Assembly (NCBI GenBank): GCA_026874595.1
Contig: CM049321.1
Span: 122,479-186,478, forward strand
Direction: 5' to 3'
Origin: Sipunculus nudus
Taxonomy: Eukaryota > Annelida > Sipuncula > Golfingiida > Sipunculidae
DNA: 64,000 nt
Below the pieces are notes generated by a model. The model searched no databases. It worked only from the letters and a program-made list of their open reading frames with translations, and was not told the origin of the DNA. Positions 11,291 to 23,137 of the stretch are shown here, in pieces. Every line of letters begins with the position of its first letter. Within the stretch, counting starts at the first letter, position 1. A program made the translations under genes and the position numbers.

Positions 11291-12165
11291 TGAAGTTGGA
11301 CGCGGGCTCTAAACCACGTTGATCGCATGCGGTGTCGGTATTATATATTGAAAAGCCTTTGTGCGTCTTGCCAAGTATTAAACGATGGGAATACGGCAAC
11401 ACCGACAAAAAGAGACACTCCATGGGTAAATAACTGGGGCATATATTGAGGACTTGAAATCTATTGCACTTTGAAAGGGCCTTTAAAGTTCATGAACGAG
11501 TACGTTTAAGTTTAAGTAAGTTTAAGACAATTCAAGGCCTCACAAACTTTAATTAAAAAAAGTCAATCCATTGGAAAAGGTATACCTTATATATTTCAAT
11601 GTCCTTTGTACAAATTAAAAATTTAAATACATGCATATTTGCATTTACTGCACATTCCTATCATTTTTAAAGATTATTTTATTTAATAATAATTATAAAA
11701 TTAAGGCGCCTGTATTTTTTTAATTGGGTGGATTCAGCGACCCCTCACACTGAAACCAGGCATAATGAAGCTGTCTATATAATAAACTTATACCGAGCTT
11801 CTGACCCAAGAATATTCTGTTAACGGATACCCTGACGCCTGTAATTTTCACTAAAGGCACGCATTTGGACGCATGTGCTTTCCAAGGTCTGAATTATTAA
11901 TTCGGGCTGATATTTTAGAGCTTTTTCTGACACAACGAGTATGCATTCATATGAAATGACAAAAAATTCTTTGATAAAGAATACCAATATTACTAACCTC
12001 TGAAGATCCTCTCAAAACATTATACGTCTTTCATTGTAAATGCGAAGGCACATGCAAAAATTTTTGTTATGAATGCTTTTTGCAAGGGGCAAATGCATAA
12101 CATTTATTTCTGACAAAAAAGTTCAATTGTGCAAAACGTTAAAGGTAACTATATATGCAACTTAC

Positions 12166-12211
12166 GTCTGATCTGTTGTTCCATGGGGAGTACCGGCTGC
12201 CGCATTTCCAT
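12166..12211 (-). CDS. Candidate start exon of minus-strand gene
   Basis: ATG at 12211 is the first start after an in-frame TAG twelve bases upstream. It encodes MEMRQPVLPMEQQIR plus one base. The donor GTAAGT follows immediately and is a perfect consensus. The exit is phase 1, exactly what the exon at 5394-5173 needs: C+GA gives Arg and a join ...QQIRRRGVLPQ. The exon lies in a segment with more CpG (12180-12450), as expected near a 5' end. Weak points are the short coding stretch and the lack of a recognised product. Another frame through the same exon (GDLDGNAAAGTPHG) is also open. Confidence 0.4.
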
Positions 12212-12449
12212 CCAGGTCACCTAACTGTCCCACTCACTTGACCAGCCACAAAAACTTACTTTGCCTCCGTGGCTATTCATTGTTAACAATCTGGCATTTG
12301 CCCAGATTCCAAGAGAATCCAGAGCCTGCAGCCGCTGTCCAACAACAAAAGTATTTACACAAAACGCGCCAAACAGAAACTGTCCTTGCACGAATGAAAG
12401 AAATTCCCGCACTGACCACGAGTGGACTCCTCGCAAGCGCATGTGTGCT

Positions 12450-13040
12450 TACTCACAGAATAAAGTTCCAGTTACAAAACTTTATTTTTCACAGATAAAT
12501 ATCCACTCAGAAAAGTATATAAAATGTATTAAAGAAAAAACTGGGTGATATTGCTGCAAAATAAATGTTTATTACTGAAAGATCTGCTTGTATGGACATT
12601 ATTATGATCACTACGCGTGGTAAACATACAAGCAAGCCCTTGCTACATTCTTGTCTCAAGTGGAAGCCATAACACTCGTGAAACAATGCAGGAAAATTAC
12701 TACATTTTTGGGCTAGTTTGGCTAATTTTGGTCCGATTTGAAACTTTAAAAAATTAAAATGTATTACTTTCTTTTGATAAAGACAATGATTAAATTTGAT
12801 TTCCGACTTTTTAATTATAAGCTTGAATATTTGTTAGCAGGCACTGTCCCTAATGTCTATGATGAACGATCTTGGTACAGATCTCAAGGACTACCCCCAG
12901 CATGACAAGTAGGCCAGGGAACTTTGAGGTAGTGTAAGGTATCAGGCTGATAGGGTATGGAAGAGGTTCACAAAAACTGGTGCTAGACCCGACTTGTAGG
13001 GCTAGAAGTCGGGTCTGGCCGTAAAAGAGGCTTGCACGGC
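12450..13040. other. Spacer upstream of the minus-strand gene
   Basis: No gene seen. It holds a perfect 11-bp inverted repeat, AGACCCGACTT/AAGTCGGGTCT, at 12985-12995 and 13006-13016 with a 10-nt loop, just outside the left edge of the large inverted repeat. Confidence 0.6.
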
Positions 13041-13792
13041 ATGGATCCATCGCCTCTTCATTGGCCCATTCCTAAAATACCCTGAATATTTCATGACATT
13101 ATGTTTATGACTTCGTTAGTTATAGTGTAAACGAATACATAAACACATACACACGAGGGGAGGTGAACGCAAATATCGCCCTGGCTTGGGTAATCAAAGT
13201 CGGAGAGACTGCGGTCTGGCATCCAGTCCATTAGGTCTGTCAATCGTTTTCACTTCTGAAATAATAGGCTTGCTGTGGTAAACTATTATTTTCCGCAATG
13301 TCCCACCATCGTATTTAAAACTATAAAAGTGATGTGAGACTGCCTGTGTGACTCCGCCATGATTAAAATAAAATGTTTGTGTGTAGTACAAAGAAATATC
13401 TGCGTCGAGATGTAACAACTTGATGGCTGGATCACAGGCGAGTTCTAGAGCAAAGATGACCAGGAATCTAATACCAGTAAATAGCTATGGCCTCTGCCAG
13501 GATACGAAAACTGCCCTTGGGGGTTGAGCATAGAATGCATAGGAAATATTAATGGTGATTCAGATAACCTCAAAACTTTAAATGTATTTTTCTAGACTGA
13601 CACTTTAACAAATGTAAGTAAAATCCGTTCTTGAACTTTTGAGTAAAGTTGTTTCCAAAAAAATGGAATAACTTATTAGAATGAAAACATGATACCTTTC
13701 CCATCAGCGGAAGTATAAATTTATAAGCTCTCCATAGATTCTCACATTCCGCTGCACAGCTGCAATTAAGTCCTCGTTACAAAATTCGCACC

Positions 13793-13942
13793 ATGTCGTT
13801 TTTGTGTGCTCGAGCGATTATGATCCCCAGCGTTACTTCCAGCTATCGCTTTCGTATTCGAAACACACCAATCATGCATTCGCTTCCGTCGAAACACCAT
13901 GTTAACAAAAGTATGTACGTTCAAACATGTCGCATATCCTAA
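13793..13942 (+). other. Short mirrored reading frame in left arm
   Basis: A 49-codon frame starts MSFLCARAIMIPSVTSSYRF. The right arm keeps the same start and most of the sequence (minus strand from 22395, MSFLCARTIMKPSVTSSYRF) but stops after 34 codons. In the left copy, codon 40 contains GTATGT (13911), a good donor, so this could be a first exon. A TATA-like TATAAATTTATAAG lies about 80 bp upstream in both arms. Function unknown. Confidence 0.3.
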
Positions 13943-14471
13943 AATCCAACTTTGACGAGAAAGAGGACAATTTCTGACGTGAAGAATTAATACAATATAG
14001 TCAGGTCTTTCTTCTGGGTTTTTATGTGCTTAATACCTTATATATACAAACACATGCATATCACTTTACATATACAAACATCAAGATACAGACCTATATG
14101 AGATGATAGTTTATTACTAATGGTTATTACTGAAACATCTAGATAGCACTCACAGAGCGTATACCTCTGCCAAATACCTGTTTCTGCATTCAGGAACACA
14201 TGAAAATTCAACCAATATATATTCCGATATTTCAAATTGATTAACTAAAATTCATTAAAATTATTGGGTAATATAGATTGTTCACATATGCGTTAAGGCA
14301 GTTTTTGGAGGGATCTGAATTGAGATTCGCATACTTACTCCATTGATCCGTCCCAAAATTACAGTTTCATCTTTTTTCACATATGCCCCCCCCCCTTCAT
14401 ACTTTCATCGAATTCAAGTCTGAATTTTCGAACATATGGCTCTCACACACACGCGCACACCCACACACACG

Positions 14472-14952
14472 ACCGGTCACATAATCCCCTGCCGCCTTTG
14501 TTAACGGATTCAATAAAGTGTGCAGGGATAAATAAACAGACGAAACCAAAACCGTAGCATTTATTTTGATGCCAGGATATCATTTTATTATAAGATCTTA
14601 TGTTAAAAGCTGTTACATGGTGAAAACACTGTGTAGTTTCGTTTCTTTTGGTTTAATTTGTCACTTGACAAAAATAAAAACCATGGATTTTTTTACCGCA
14701 TGAGAGCCAGCCGAAAGGAATTGATATTTTTGTATAATTTCTTTGAGTTATTTCTTTGTTATAAAATAGAATATCAGTAATAATATGAAACTTAACTGAT
14801 GTAGTATAAACGTTCAGACCTTTTCTGGCAAATAAATAAGCCGCCTATGCAGAGTATTCTTGGGTTAATATCAATACCTGGCATGAAAAGGAAGAAATGC
14901 CAGCAGGTATTGGTCAGAAATGATGACTTTATTTGCTTTGTGTCTTTAGTGT
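14472..14952. other. ~480-bp insertion present only in the left arm
   Basis: Aligning the arms shows this block missing from the right arm between the CA-repeat (about 14443-14471) and 'ggctataataaattgtatc'. No terminal repeats or coding frame were found. It is either an insertion in the left arm or a deletion in the right. Confidence 0.65.
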
Positions 14953-15540
14953 TTAGGCTATAATAAATTGTATCAATGATAAGCGACGGTAAACGCATGC
15001 TGAAACGAACCCTAGGAAAATGTGCTGAGATGTATCTTTCGCATGACACTTGTTGTTGTACCAGCGCGAAAGCCGCCTAAAATGAAAACTTATATTAATC
15101 ATACGTCTCCATCAGTTCAATACATGCCAGAAGGATCACCATGATACCCTCTCCCAGATGTAGGAAAATACAGGATATTACCGAGCCAGCTGGATAGGTC
15201 TCTCACATGAGGTGTCAATTTCTGGAATCTGAGATTCTGCTGAGATTTTTTCACAAAGAAAAATAAAATAACCATAGAACACCATAAAATAGGTTCACGT
15301 TTTCTATATAATAGGAATCCTACAAATACATTATCACCCATGAAACAGAAACAAATGTTTATTGCAGATGATAATTCTCATTATCTGTGTATACAGAGCA
15401 TCTCTGACAAACCTTTTCTTTAAATACAGATGACATCCCCTGAGTATGTATCACCTTGCACAAAATTTATTTCTGATGGTATATGTATTGATAATTTTTC
15501 ATATATTCCGTATGAAATCTTCAAACGACTTTTAAACAAG

Positions 15541-16500
15541 TGGCCAATGAGCCATGAGGCTCAGCTGAATTCAAGGGGCCTTGAAAAATGAGGAAAAAAG
15601 ACTCCAAGAGTGCTAAAAATAACGCATTGTTGTCAATAGCCCTCAGATATAAGTTTCCGTGACGTTATTCTACGTGAAGCTGCTACCATTTGTGCCTATA
15701 CCTGACTAATGGAGTGTTAATATCAAGTTCCTTTACACAGCTTGCAGAAAATGGGTCAGAGTGACATTTCAGGTTTCAGGAATCTCCCTGAAAGTCATGT
15801 ATGAGGATTTAGGCCAAATGGATACAATTTGTGCCCAATCTGACTCACTTGTTGCTTAAAAATCTTGTTTAGAAGATTCTATGTCTGACACATGATTTGT
15901 GCCATGTTAATGGACAACCCTTTCATTTGAAGTTTTCAAAAATAGACAAAAAATGCGTAAAATCTTCAGTACTTTCAAAGTTATGGGGACACAAAAAGCC
16001 TAGAATTGCATAAATTTGACCTTGCAAATAAAGACCAAGGTCACAGAATTTTGAACACATCCGAGATTTTTGTAGGAACAATGAATGTTTTATATTTTGG
16101 AGGAAAATATAAAGCTCTTCAAAAGTTAAATTAATGTGCCAAATTTGAGGACAAAATGTAAAATACTTCAAAAGTTATCGAGGTCACAAAAGAATAACTA
16201 TAATTCGGTTGATTTTGCCTTGGTTTTCCTAGTTAAGGAAGTTGTCCGAGAACTTTGTAGCAACAATCGGTGTACCAAACTTGAGGTCAAAATGTGAAAT
16301 ACATTAAAGGTTATGGGGTTCATAAAAAAATCACATTTCTGCAGATTTGACCTTAAAGAAGAAGGCCAAGGTCACAGGTTTTCGAAATCCTTTGAGATTT
16401 TGGTATAAACAATAGAGTGTTATCGCGTTCACAAGATATCCTGCAGATTAGGACGACGATGACAAACGACAGACGATGGCACTGAAAACAACACGTTTCA
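15541..16500. repeat. Left-arm copy of the 'aaggtcaca' tandem family
   Basis: It begins with a reverse-orientation repeat end ('gagccatgaggctcagctg') and contains units with 'tttgacctt…aaggtcaca', 'aaaatgtgaaatac' and 'ttatggggttcat'. These are the reverse complement of units at 18940-20850. It ends at a G-rich run next to the ~330-bp array. Confidence 0.7.
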
Positions 16501-16539
16501 CCTGGATGCGGGGGTAGGGGGTGGGGGTGGGGAGGATAG

Positions 16540-16990
16540 ACATAATATACAGGTGGCATCACCAGTTTGCAGGAACTAATAAAACCCCAAATGATAAATA
16601 TGCATGCAAGGAATCATGGAAATCTGGTTATTCAGATCCTGGAGCTTTTGGAGATTTAGGTTCCATGAAGACTTTTCATGGACCTCCCAGTTTGATATGT
16701 AAGAAGATTCTAGGTCAAACATTGACGATTTGTGCCCTGTTAAAAGTTGACTTCTCCTTATTTAATGGTCTCAGAATGGAAAAAAATTGCTTAAAATTCG
16801 AAAAATTTCAAGTTGCGCTACCAGTCTATAGGAACTAATGAAACACCCCATGTTCAATATGCATGCAAAGAATCATGGTGATCAACACATTAGTTATTCA
16901 GATACTAGAGCTATTGTATCAATTTTTTTTATTATTCTAGGGGTACTTAAGAGCCCCATAGCTTGATAGATATGGGTAACATGTCAAGCA
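16540..16990 (+). repeat. ~335-bp tandem family, left of palindrome centre
   Basis: About 1.3 units of the same family as 6840-9200, in the same orientation ('tgcatgcaaggaatcatgg', 'ttgtgccctgttaa'). Confidence 0.75.
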
Positions 16991-17039
16991 ATCACTCTCC
17001 GTCCGTCGTTCGTCCGGCCGTCCGCAAGGCCATCCTTAA

Positions 17040-18935
17040 ACAGACACAAATCTTAACCGCTGGACTTAGAATCTTCTAACTTTAAATCCAAGTAGGTTAG
17101 GGTTAGTGTCTGTTACCCATATTCTCCGAGCTATGGCCTCGTAAGTATCCCCAAAATAATAAAAAATTGACACCAAAACTCAAGTATCTGAATGACTACT
17201 GCATTAGTAACCATGATTCTTTGCATGAATATTGATCATGTAGTGTTTCATAAGAATCTTCAAACTTGGTGCGCCACTTTTTTTTATATTTTTTTTCCGA
17301 TTTTTTCCCTCTTTTTTGATACCTTCAAAGAAGCTGTCATCTTCTAACTGGGCACAAATCGTAACCGCTGGACCTTGCATCTTCATACTTGACATCTTGG
17401 GAGGTCCATGAAAAATCTCCCTGAAAACCTGAAATAAGGTCTTTGTTGCCCTTATCCATCAAGATATGGGGCTCGTAAGTACCACCAAGAATAATTAAAA
17501 ATTTGATACAATAGCCCCAGTATCTGAATAACTAATGCATTGATAACTATGATTCTTTGCATGCATATTGATCATGGGGTATTTCATCAGTTCCTGTAGA
17601 CTGGTGGCGCCACCTGTTATATTTCGAATTTTTACGCATTTGTTCTCTGTTTTTGAGACCTTCAAATAAAACATCTGTTAACAGGGAACAAATCATCACT
17701 GTTTGACTTAAAATCTTTTAACTTCATCTAAAGAAGTCCAAGAAAAATCTTCATGAAAACCTGGAAATTGGTCTCCGCTACGCATATCGTTCGGGCAGTT
17801 GTGCTTGTAAGTACCCCAAAGAATAATTAAAAATGTGAAACCAAAGCTCCTGTATTTGAATAACTAATCAATTGATTGCTATGATTCTTTGCATGCCTAT
17901 TGATCATGGAGTGTTTCATCCGTACCTGCAGACTGGTTGCGCAACCTGTATTTTTCGATTTTTATGCATTTTTTCTCCATTTTGAGACCTTCAAATGAAG
18001 AAGTCATCTATTAACAGGGCACAAATTATCACTGTTTGTCCTCGAATATTCTTACTTACCAAACTGGGAGGTCAATGAAAAGTCTTAAATCTAAAATTAG
18101 GTCTCTCTTTCCCATATCCATCAAGCAACGGGGCTTGTTAATACACTTAAGAATAATTAAATATAAATAGAAGCTTCAGTATGTGAACAACCCATGCATT
18201 GCTCACCATGATTTTTTGCACGAATATTGATCATGGAGCGTTTCATCAGTTCCTGCAGACTGGTAGCACCTTCTTGCATTTTATAAAATTTGTACGCATT
18301 CAAATAAAGCCTCATCTTAATATGGCACAAGTTATCACTGTTTGACCTAGCATCGCTTAAATTTCATCTAAAGAGCTCCATAAAAAATCTACATGGAAAC
18401 CTGAAATTAGGTCTCTGTTTCCCATATCCTCTGAGCTATGGGGCTCGTACGTACCCTCAGAATAATTAAAAATTTGATATAAACATTCCACTATCTGAAA
18501 AACGAATGCACTGATGGCCATGAACTTTTGCATGCATATTGATCATGCAGTGTTTTATCAGTTCCTGTATACTGGTGGCGCGACCTGTATTTTTTTTTCT
18601 AATTTTACTCTTTTTTTTCTCTGTTTGAGACCTTCTAATGAAATGGACTTCCATTAACAAGGCACAAATTTTAACCATTGCACCTAGAATCTTCTTACTT
18701 CGCATCATGGGAAGTTAATGAAAACTCTCCGTGTAAATATTAAATTAGTTGTCTCTTTGCCATATCCTCCAAGCTTTGTAAGCTTCCCCCCCCCCCGGAA
18801 AATGTAAAGTTTGATACAAAAGCTCCAGTATCGGAATAACTAGATTGCCATGATTCTTTGCATGCATATTCATCTGTTGGGGTTTCATTTGTTACAGGAA
18901 ACTGGTGATGCCACCTGTATTTTTATGTCTCCCCC
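17040..18935 (-). repeat. ~330-bp tandem array, inverted, about 6 units
   Basis: The complement of the 'gaaacactccatgatc' marker recurs near 17250, 17578, 17910, 18237, 18547 and 18882, so the period is about 310-335 bp. Orientation is opposite to 6840-9200 and 16540-16990. A CCGTCCGTCGTTCGTCCGG-type run at 17000-17030 separates the two orientations. Confidence 0.85.
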
Positions 18936-18939
18936 CCCC

Positions 18940-20850
18940 CGCATCCAGGTGAGTCATGTTGTTTTCAGTGCCATCGTCTGTCGTTTGTCATCGTCGTCCT
19001 CATATGTAGGATATCTCGTGAACGCGATAACAGTCTGTTGTTTATACCAAATTCTAAAAGAGTTCTGAAAACCGGTGACCTTGGCCTTCATCTTCAAGGT
19101 CAAATCTGCCAAAATGTGAAATGTTTACTTAGTTCTCGGACAATTTTGAAAACCATGACCTTGATCAGGATCTTCAAGGTCAAATCAGCCGAATTATACT
19201 TATTGTCTTGTGAACGCGATATCTTTTGAAGTATTTCACATTTTGTCTTTAAATTAAGTACACCAATTGTTCCAACCAAAATCTCGTCGGAATTCTTAAA
19301 GTCATCTTAAAGGTCAAAATGTAAAATATTTTTATCCCCACTACTTTTGAAGAAATATACATTTAATCCTCGAATTCGGTACACCACTTGTTCCTACTAA
19401 AGTCACGAAAGAGTTAGAAACCGATGACCTTGACCTTCATCTTTAAGGTCAAATCTGCAGACAGGTGAAATTTTCGTGAATCCCATAACCTTAAATGAAT
19501 TCCACATTTGTCCTCAAGTTTGGTACACCAATTGTTTCTACCAAATTCTCGGACAATTAGAGACCCGGTGACCTTGACCAGGAAAATCAAGGCCAAAATC
19601 AGCCGAATTTTTTGTGAATCGGAAAACTTTTGAAGTATTTCACATTTTGTCCTAAAATTAAGTACACCGATTCTTCTTACCAAAATCAAGGTCATCACCG
19701 TCAAGGTCAAATCTGTAGAATGTTATTTTTTTTGTGAACCCCATAACTTTTAAAGTTTGGCCTCATTTTGACCTCAAGTTTGGTACACCAATTGTTTCTA
19801 ACAAGTTTGAGACAGTGACAAGATTGAGACCCTGTGACCTTGACCAGGAATGTCAAGGTCAAATCAGCTGAATTAAAGTTATTGTTCCTACCAAGTTCTC
19901 GGACAATTTGAGACCCGGTGACCTTGACCAGGAAAATCAAAGCCTAATCAGCCGAATTATAGATATTGTTTTGTAAACTCGAAAACTTTTGAAGTATTTC
20001 ACATTTTGTCCTTAAATTTAGTTCACCGATTGTTCCAACCAAAATCCCGTCTGATTTCCAAAGCCGGTGACCTTAACCATCATCATCAATGTCAAATTTC
20101 GCAAAATGTAAAATTAGATGAACCCCCTAACTTTTGAAGGTTTTCAAATTTTGTCCTTAAATTTGGTACACCAATTGTTCCAACCAAAGTCAAGAAGGAG
20201 TCAGGAAACCGGTGACCTTGACCTTCATCGTCAAGGTCAAATCTGCAGAATGTTAATTTTTTTGTGAACCCCATAACTTTTACAGTATTCTACATTTTGT
20301 CCTCAAGTTTGGTACACCAATTGTTTCTAACAAGTTCTCCGACAAAATTAAGACCCTGTGACCTTGACCAGGAATGTCGTGGTCAAATCACCTGAATTAT
20401 AGTTATTTTTCTAAACTTGATAAATGTTGAAGTATTTTACATTGTGTCCTCAAATTGGTACATCATTTGTTCCTATAAAAATCGCGTCGGAGTTCGAAAG
20501 CCGGTTATCTTCAAGCTCAAATTTTCAGAAATGTAAAATTTTTGAGAATCCCCTAACCTTTGAGTTAGTTCTCGGACAAATTTTAGACCAGGTGACCTTG
20601 ATCAGGAAAATCAAGGTCAAATCAACCGAATAATAGTTATTGTTTTGTAAACTTGATAAATTTTGAAGTATTCCACATTTTGTCCTCAAGTTTGGTACAC
20701 CAATTGTTTCTTACAAGTTCTCCGAGAGGTTTGAGACCATGTGACCTTGACCAGGAAAATTAAGGTCACATCAACCGAATTATAGTTATTGTCTTGTGTA
20801 CTCGATAACTTTTGAATTATTTCTCATTGTGTCCTTAAATTTGGTACATC
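18940..20850. repeat. ~145-bp-period array rich in TCAAGGTCA/TGACCTTGA
   Basis: TGACCTTGACC occurs near 19425, 19568, 19838, 19918, 20213, 20358 and 20741, with related TGACCTTGATC near 19157 and 20593. The mirrored TCAAGGTCA occurs near 19113, 19177, 19854, 20232 and 20612. Adjacent units are spaced 143-148 bp. Each unit also carries 'tttggtacaccaattgttt' and 'cacattttgtcct'. It is paired in inverse with 15950-16500. Confidence 0.8.
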
Positions 20851-20859
20851 AATTTTTGA

Positions 20860-21353
20860 TTGAATGATTGAATAATTGGCCAAATACGTAAACAACGGAC
20901 TAGGTATGTAAGACATCGCGCTTGTTGAGTAACATCCTTGCCAGTATTAATTATGTAACTGGTCATCGCAACCGTAGGTATGGTTGTTGGACCGTGCACA
21001 ACTGTTGTCAAAACATTAAAGCGGCATGACCTCGAGTCGAGCGACAGACCCATCGCAATTGATGCGTGATAGCCTTGTCGGTATTAATTAATTATGACCG
21101 GTAACCACGGCCCAATCATGATTGACGGGCCTTGCATAACTATTATCCAAACATGACTTCGAGTTAAGCGATAGAAATCTTAGCTGGGGACCAACAAAAC
21201 ACCTCGCACTTCAGGGTTTTCGACACATCCGACTTCTAAACAAGCGGAGTTAACTTAGTAAGGTTTTAACTGTTTTTTGCTGGCCCCTACATTCGACTTT
21301 GACACATGCGGGAATTCGACTTAACCGAGTTTGACACAACGAGGTTGCACTGT
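20860..21353. mobile_element. Possible pogo/Tigger-like MITE terminus plus diverged duplication
   Basis: The minus strand from about 21353 reads CAGTGCAACCTCGTTGTGTC, resembling pogo/Tigger terminal repeats (CAGT…AACCTCG) and abutting TA. The other end was not found. Two diverged direct copies of a ~110-bp block lie at about 20925-21050 and 21065-21175 ('gtattaattaattatgacc' against 'gtattaattatgtaactgg'). The whole block is absent from the left arm. Confidence 0.4.
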
Positions 21354-23137
21354 ATATAGAAAGACATCAACCTATTTCAAGGTCTTCTACAACCTATTTC
21401 AAGGTCTAATTCACATTTCTTTGTGAATAAAAATCTCAACAGAATCTCAGCTTTCAGAACTTGACACCTGACGTGAAAGACCTGTCGAGCTGCCTCGGTA
21501 ATATCATGTATTTTCCTGCATCAGGGCGAGGGTATCATGTTGATCCTGCTGGCCTGTATTGAACTTGTGCAGACCTATGAATAATATATGTTTTCACTTT
21601 AGGCGGCTTTCCCGCTGGTTCAACAACATGTGTCATGCGACAGATACATCGCAGCACCTTTTCCTAGGGTTCGTTTCAGCAAGCGTTTACCGTCGTTTTT
21701 CATTGATACAATTTATTATAGCCTTAACACTGTGTGAGTGTGTGCGTGTGTGTGAGAGCCATATGTTCGAAAGTTCATGATGGAATTCGATTAAGTTTAT
21801 GAATGGGGGGGGGGGGGGGGCAGGTGTGAAAGAAGATAAAAATGTAATCTTGGGATGGATCGAAGGATCTCAATTCAGATCCCTACAAAATCTGCCTTAA
21901 TGGTTATGTGAACAATCTATATCACCCAATAATTTTAATGAATTTTAGGTAATCAATTTGGAATATCGGAATATAAGTTGGTTAAATTTTCAGGTGTTCC
22001 TGTTTATACAGAAACAGGTGTTGGCAGAGGTATACGCTCTGTGAGTTCTATCTAGATCTTTAAGTAATAAACATTAAAAATAAACTATCATCTCATATAG
22101 GTCTGTATCTGCGTGTTTGTATATGTGAAGTGATATGCATGTGTTTGTATATATAATGTATTAAGCAAATAAAAAACCCAGAAGAAAGATCTGACTATAT
22201 TATATCAATTCTTCAGGTCAGAATGTTTCCTCTTTCTCTTCAAAGTTGGATATCAGGACATGCGACATGTTTGAACGTACATACCTTTGTTTACATGGTG
22301 TTTAACCAATGCATGATGGGTATGTTTCGAATACGAAAGCGATAGCTGGAAGTAACGCTGGGCTTCATAATCGTTCGAGCACACAAAAACGACATGGTGC
22401 GAATTTTGTAACGAGGACTTAATTGCAGCTGTGCAGCGGAATGTGAGAATCTATGGCGAGCTTATAAATTTTTACTTCCGCTGGTGGGAAAGGTATTCTG
22501 TTTCATAAGTTATTTGATTTGTTTGGAAGCAACTTTACTCAAAAGTTCATGAACGGATTTTACTGACATTTTTGCTTAATAGTCAGTCTAAAAAATACAT
22601 TTAAAGTTTTGAGGTTATCTTAATCCCCATAAACATTTCTTATGCATTCGATGCTTAACCCCTAAGGGCAGTTTTCCAATCCTGGCAGAGGGCCATAGCT
22701 ATTTACTGGTATTAGATTCCTGGAAATCTTTGCTCTAAGACTCGCCTGTGATCCAGCCATCGAGTTTTTACATCGTGACGCAGATATTTCTATGTACCAC
22801 ACACCTACATTTTATTATAATCATGGCGGTGTCACACATAGAGTCTCCATCACTTTTATTTTTCTAAATACGATTGTGGGACATTGCGGAAAATAATAGT
22901 TTACCACAGCAAACCTATTATTTCAGAAGCGAAAATGATTTACAGACCTAATGGACTGGATACCAGACCGCAGTCTCTCCACCTTTGATTACCCAAGCCA
23001 GGGCGGTATATGCGTTCATCTCCCCTCGTGTGTATGTGTTTATGTATTCGTTTACACTATAACTAACGAAGTCATAAACATAATGTCATGAAATATTCAG
23101 GGTATTTTAGGAATGGGCCAATGAAGAGGCGATTGGA

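Larger units (their letters stand above)
13044..23137. repeat. Giant layered imperfect inverted repeat (~10.1 kb)
   Basis: Outer left arm 13044-14471 is the reverse complement of about 21725-23137: 'atcgcctcttcattggccc' starts the left and its complement ends the right. After a left-only insertion (14472-14952), left 14953-15265 pairs with right 21724-21415. Deeper in, the left array at about 15950-16500 mirrors 18940-20850, and left 16540-16990 mirrors 17040-18935. The centre is near 16990-17040. Arms differ by many substitutions and indels, so it is not a fresh duplication. No transposase is visible. It could be an inverted segmental duplication, a fold-back element or a nested set of elements. 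Confidence 0.85.
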
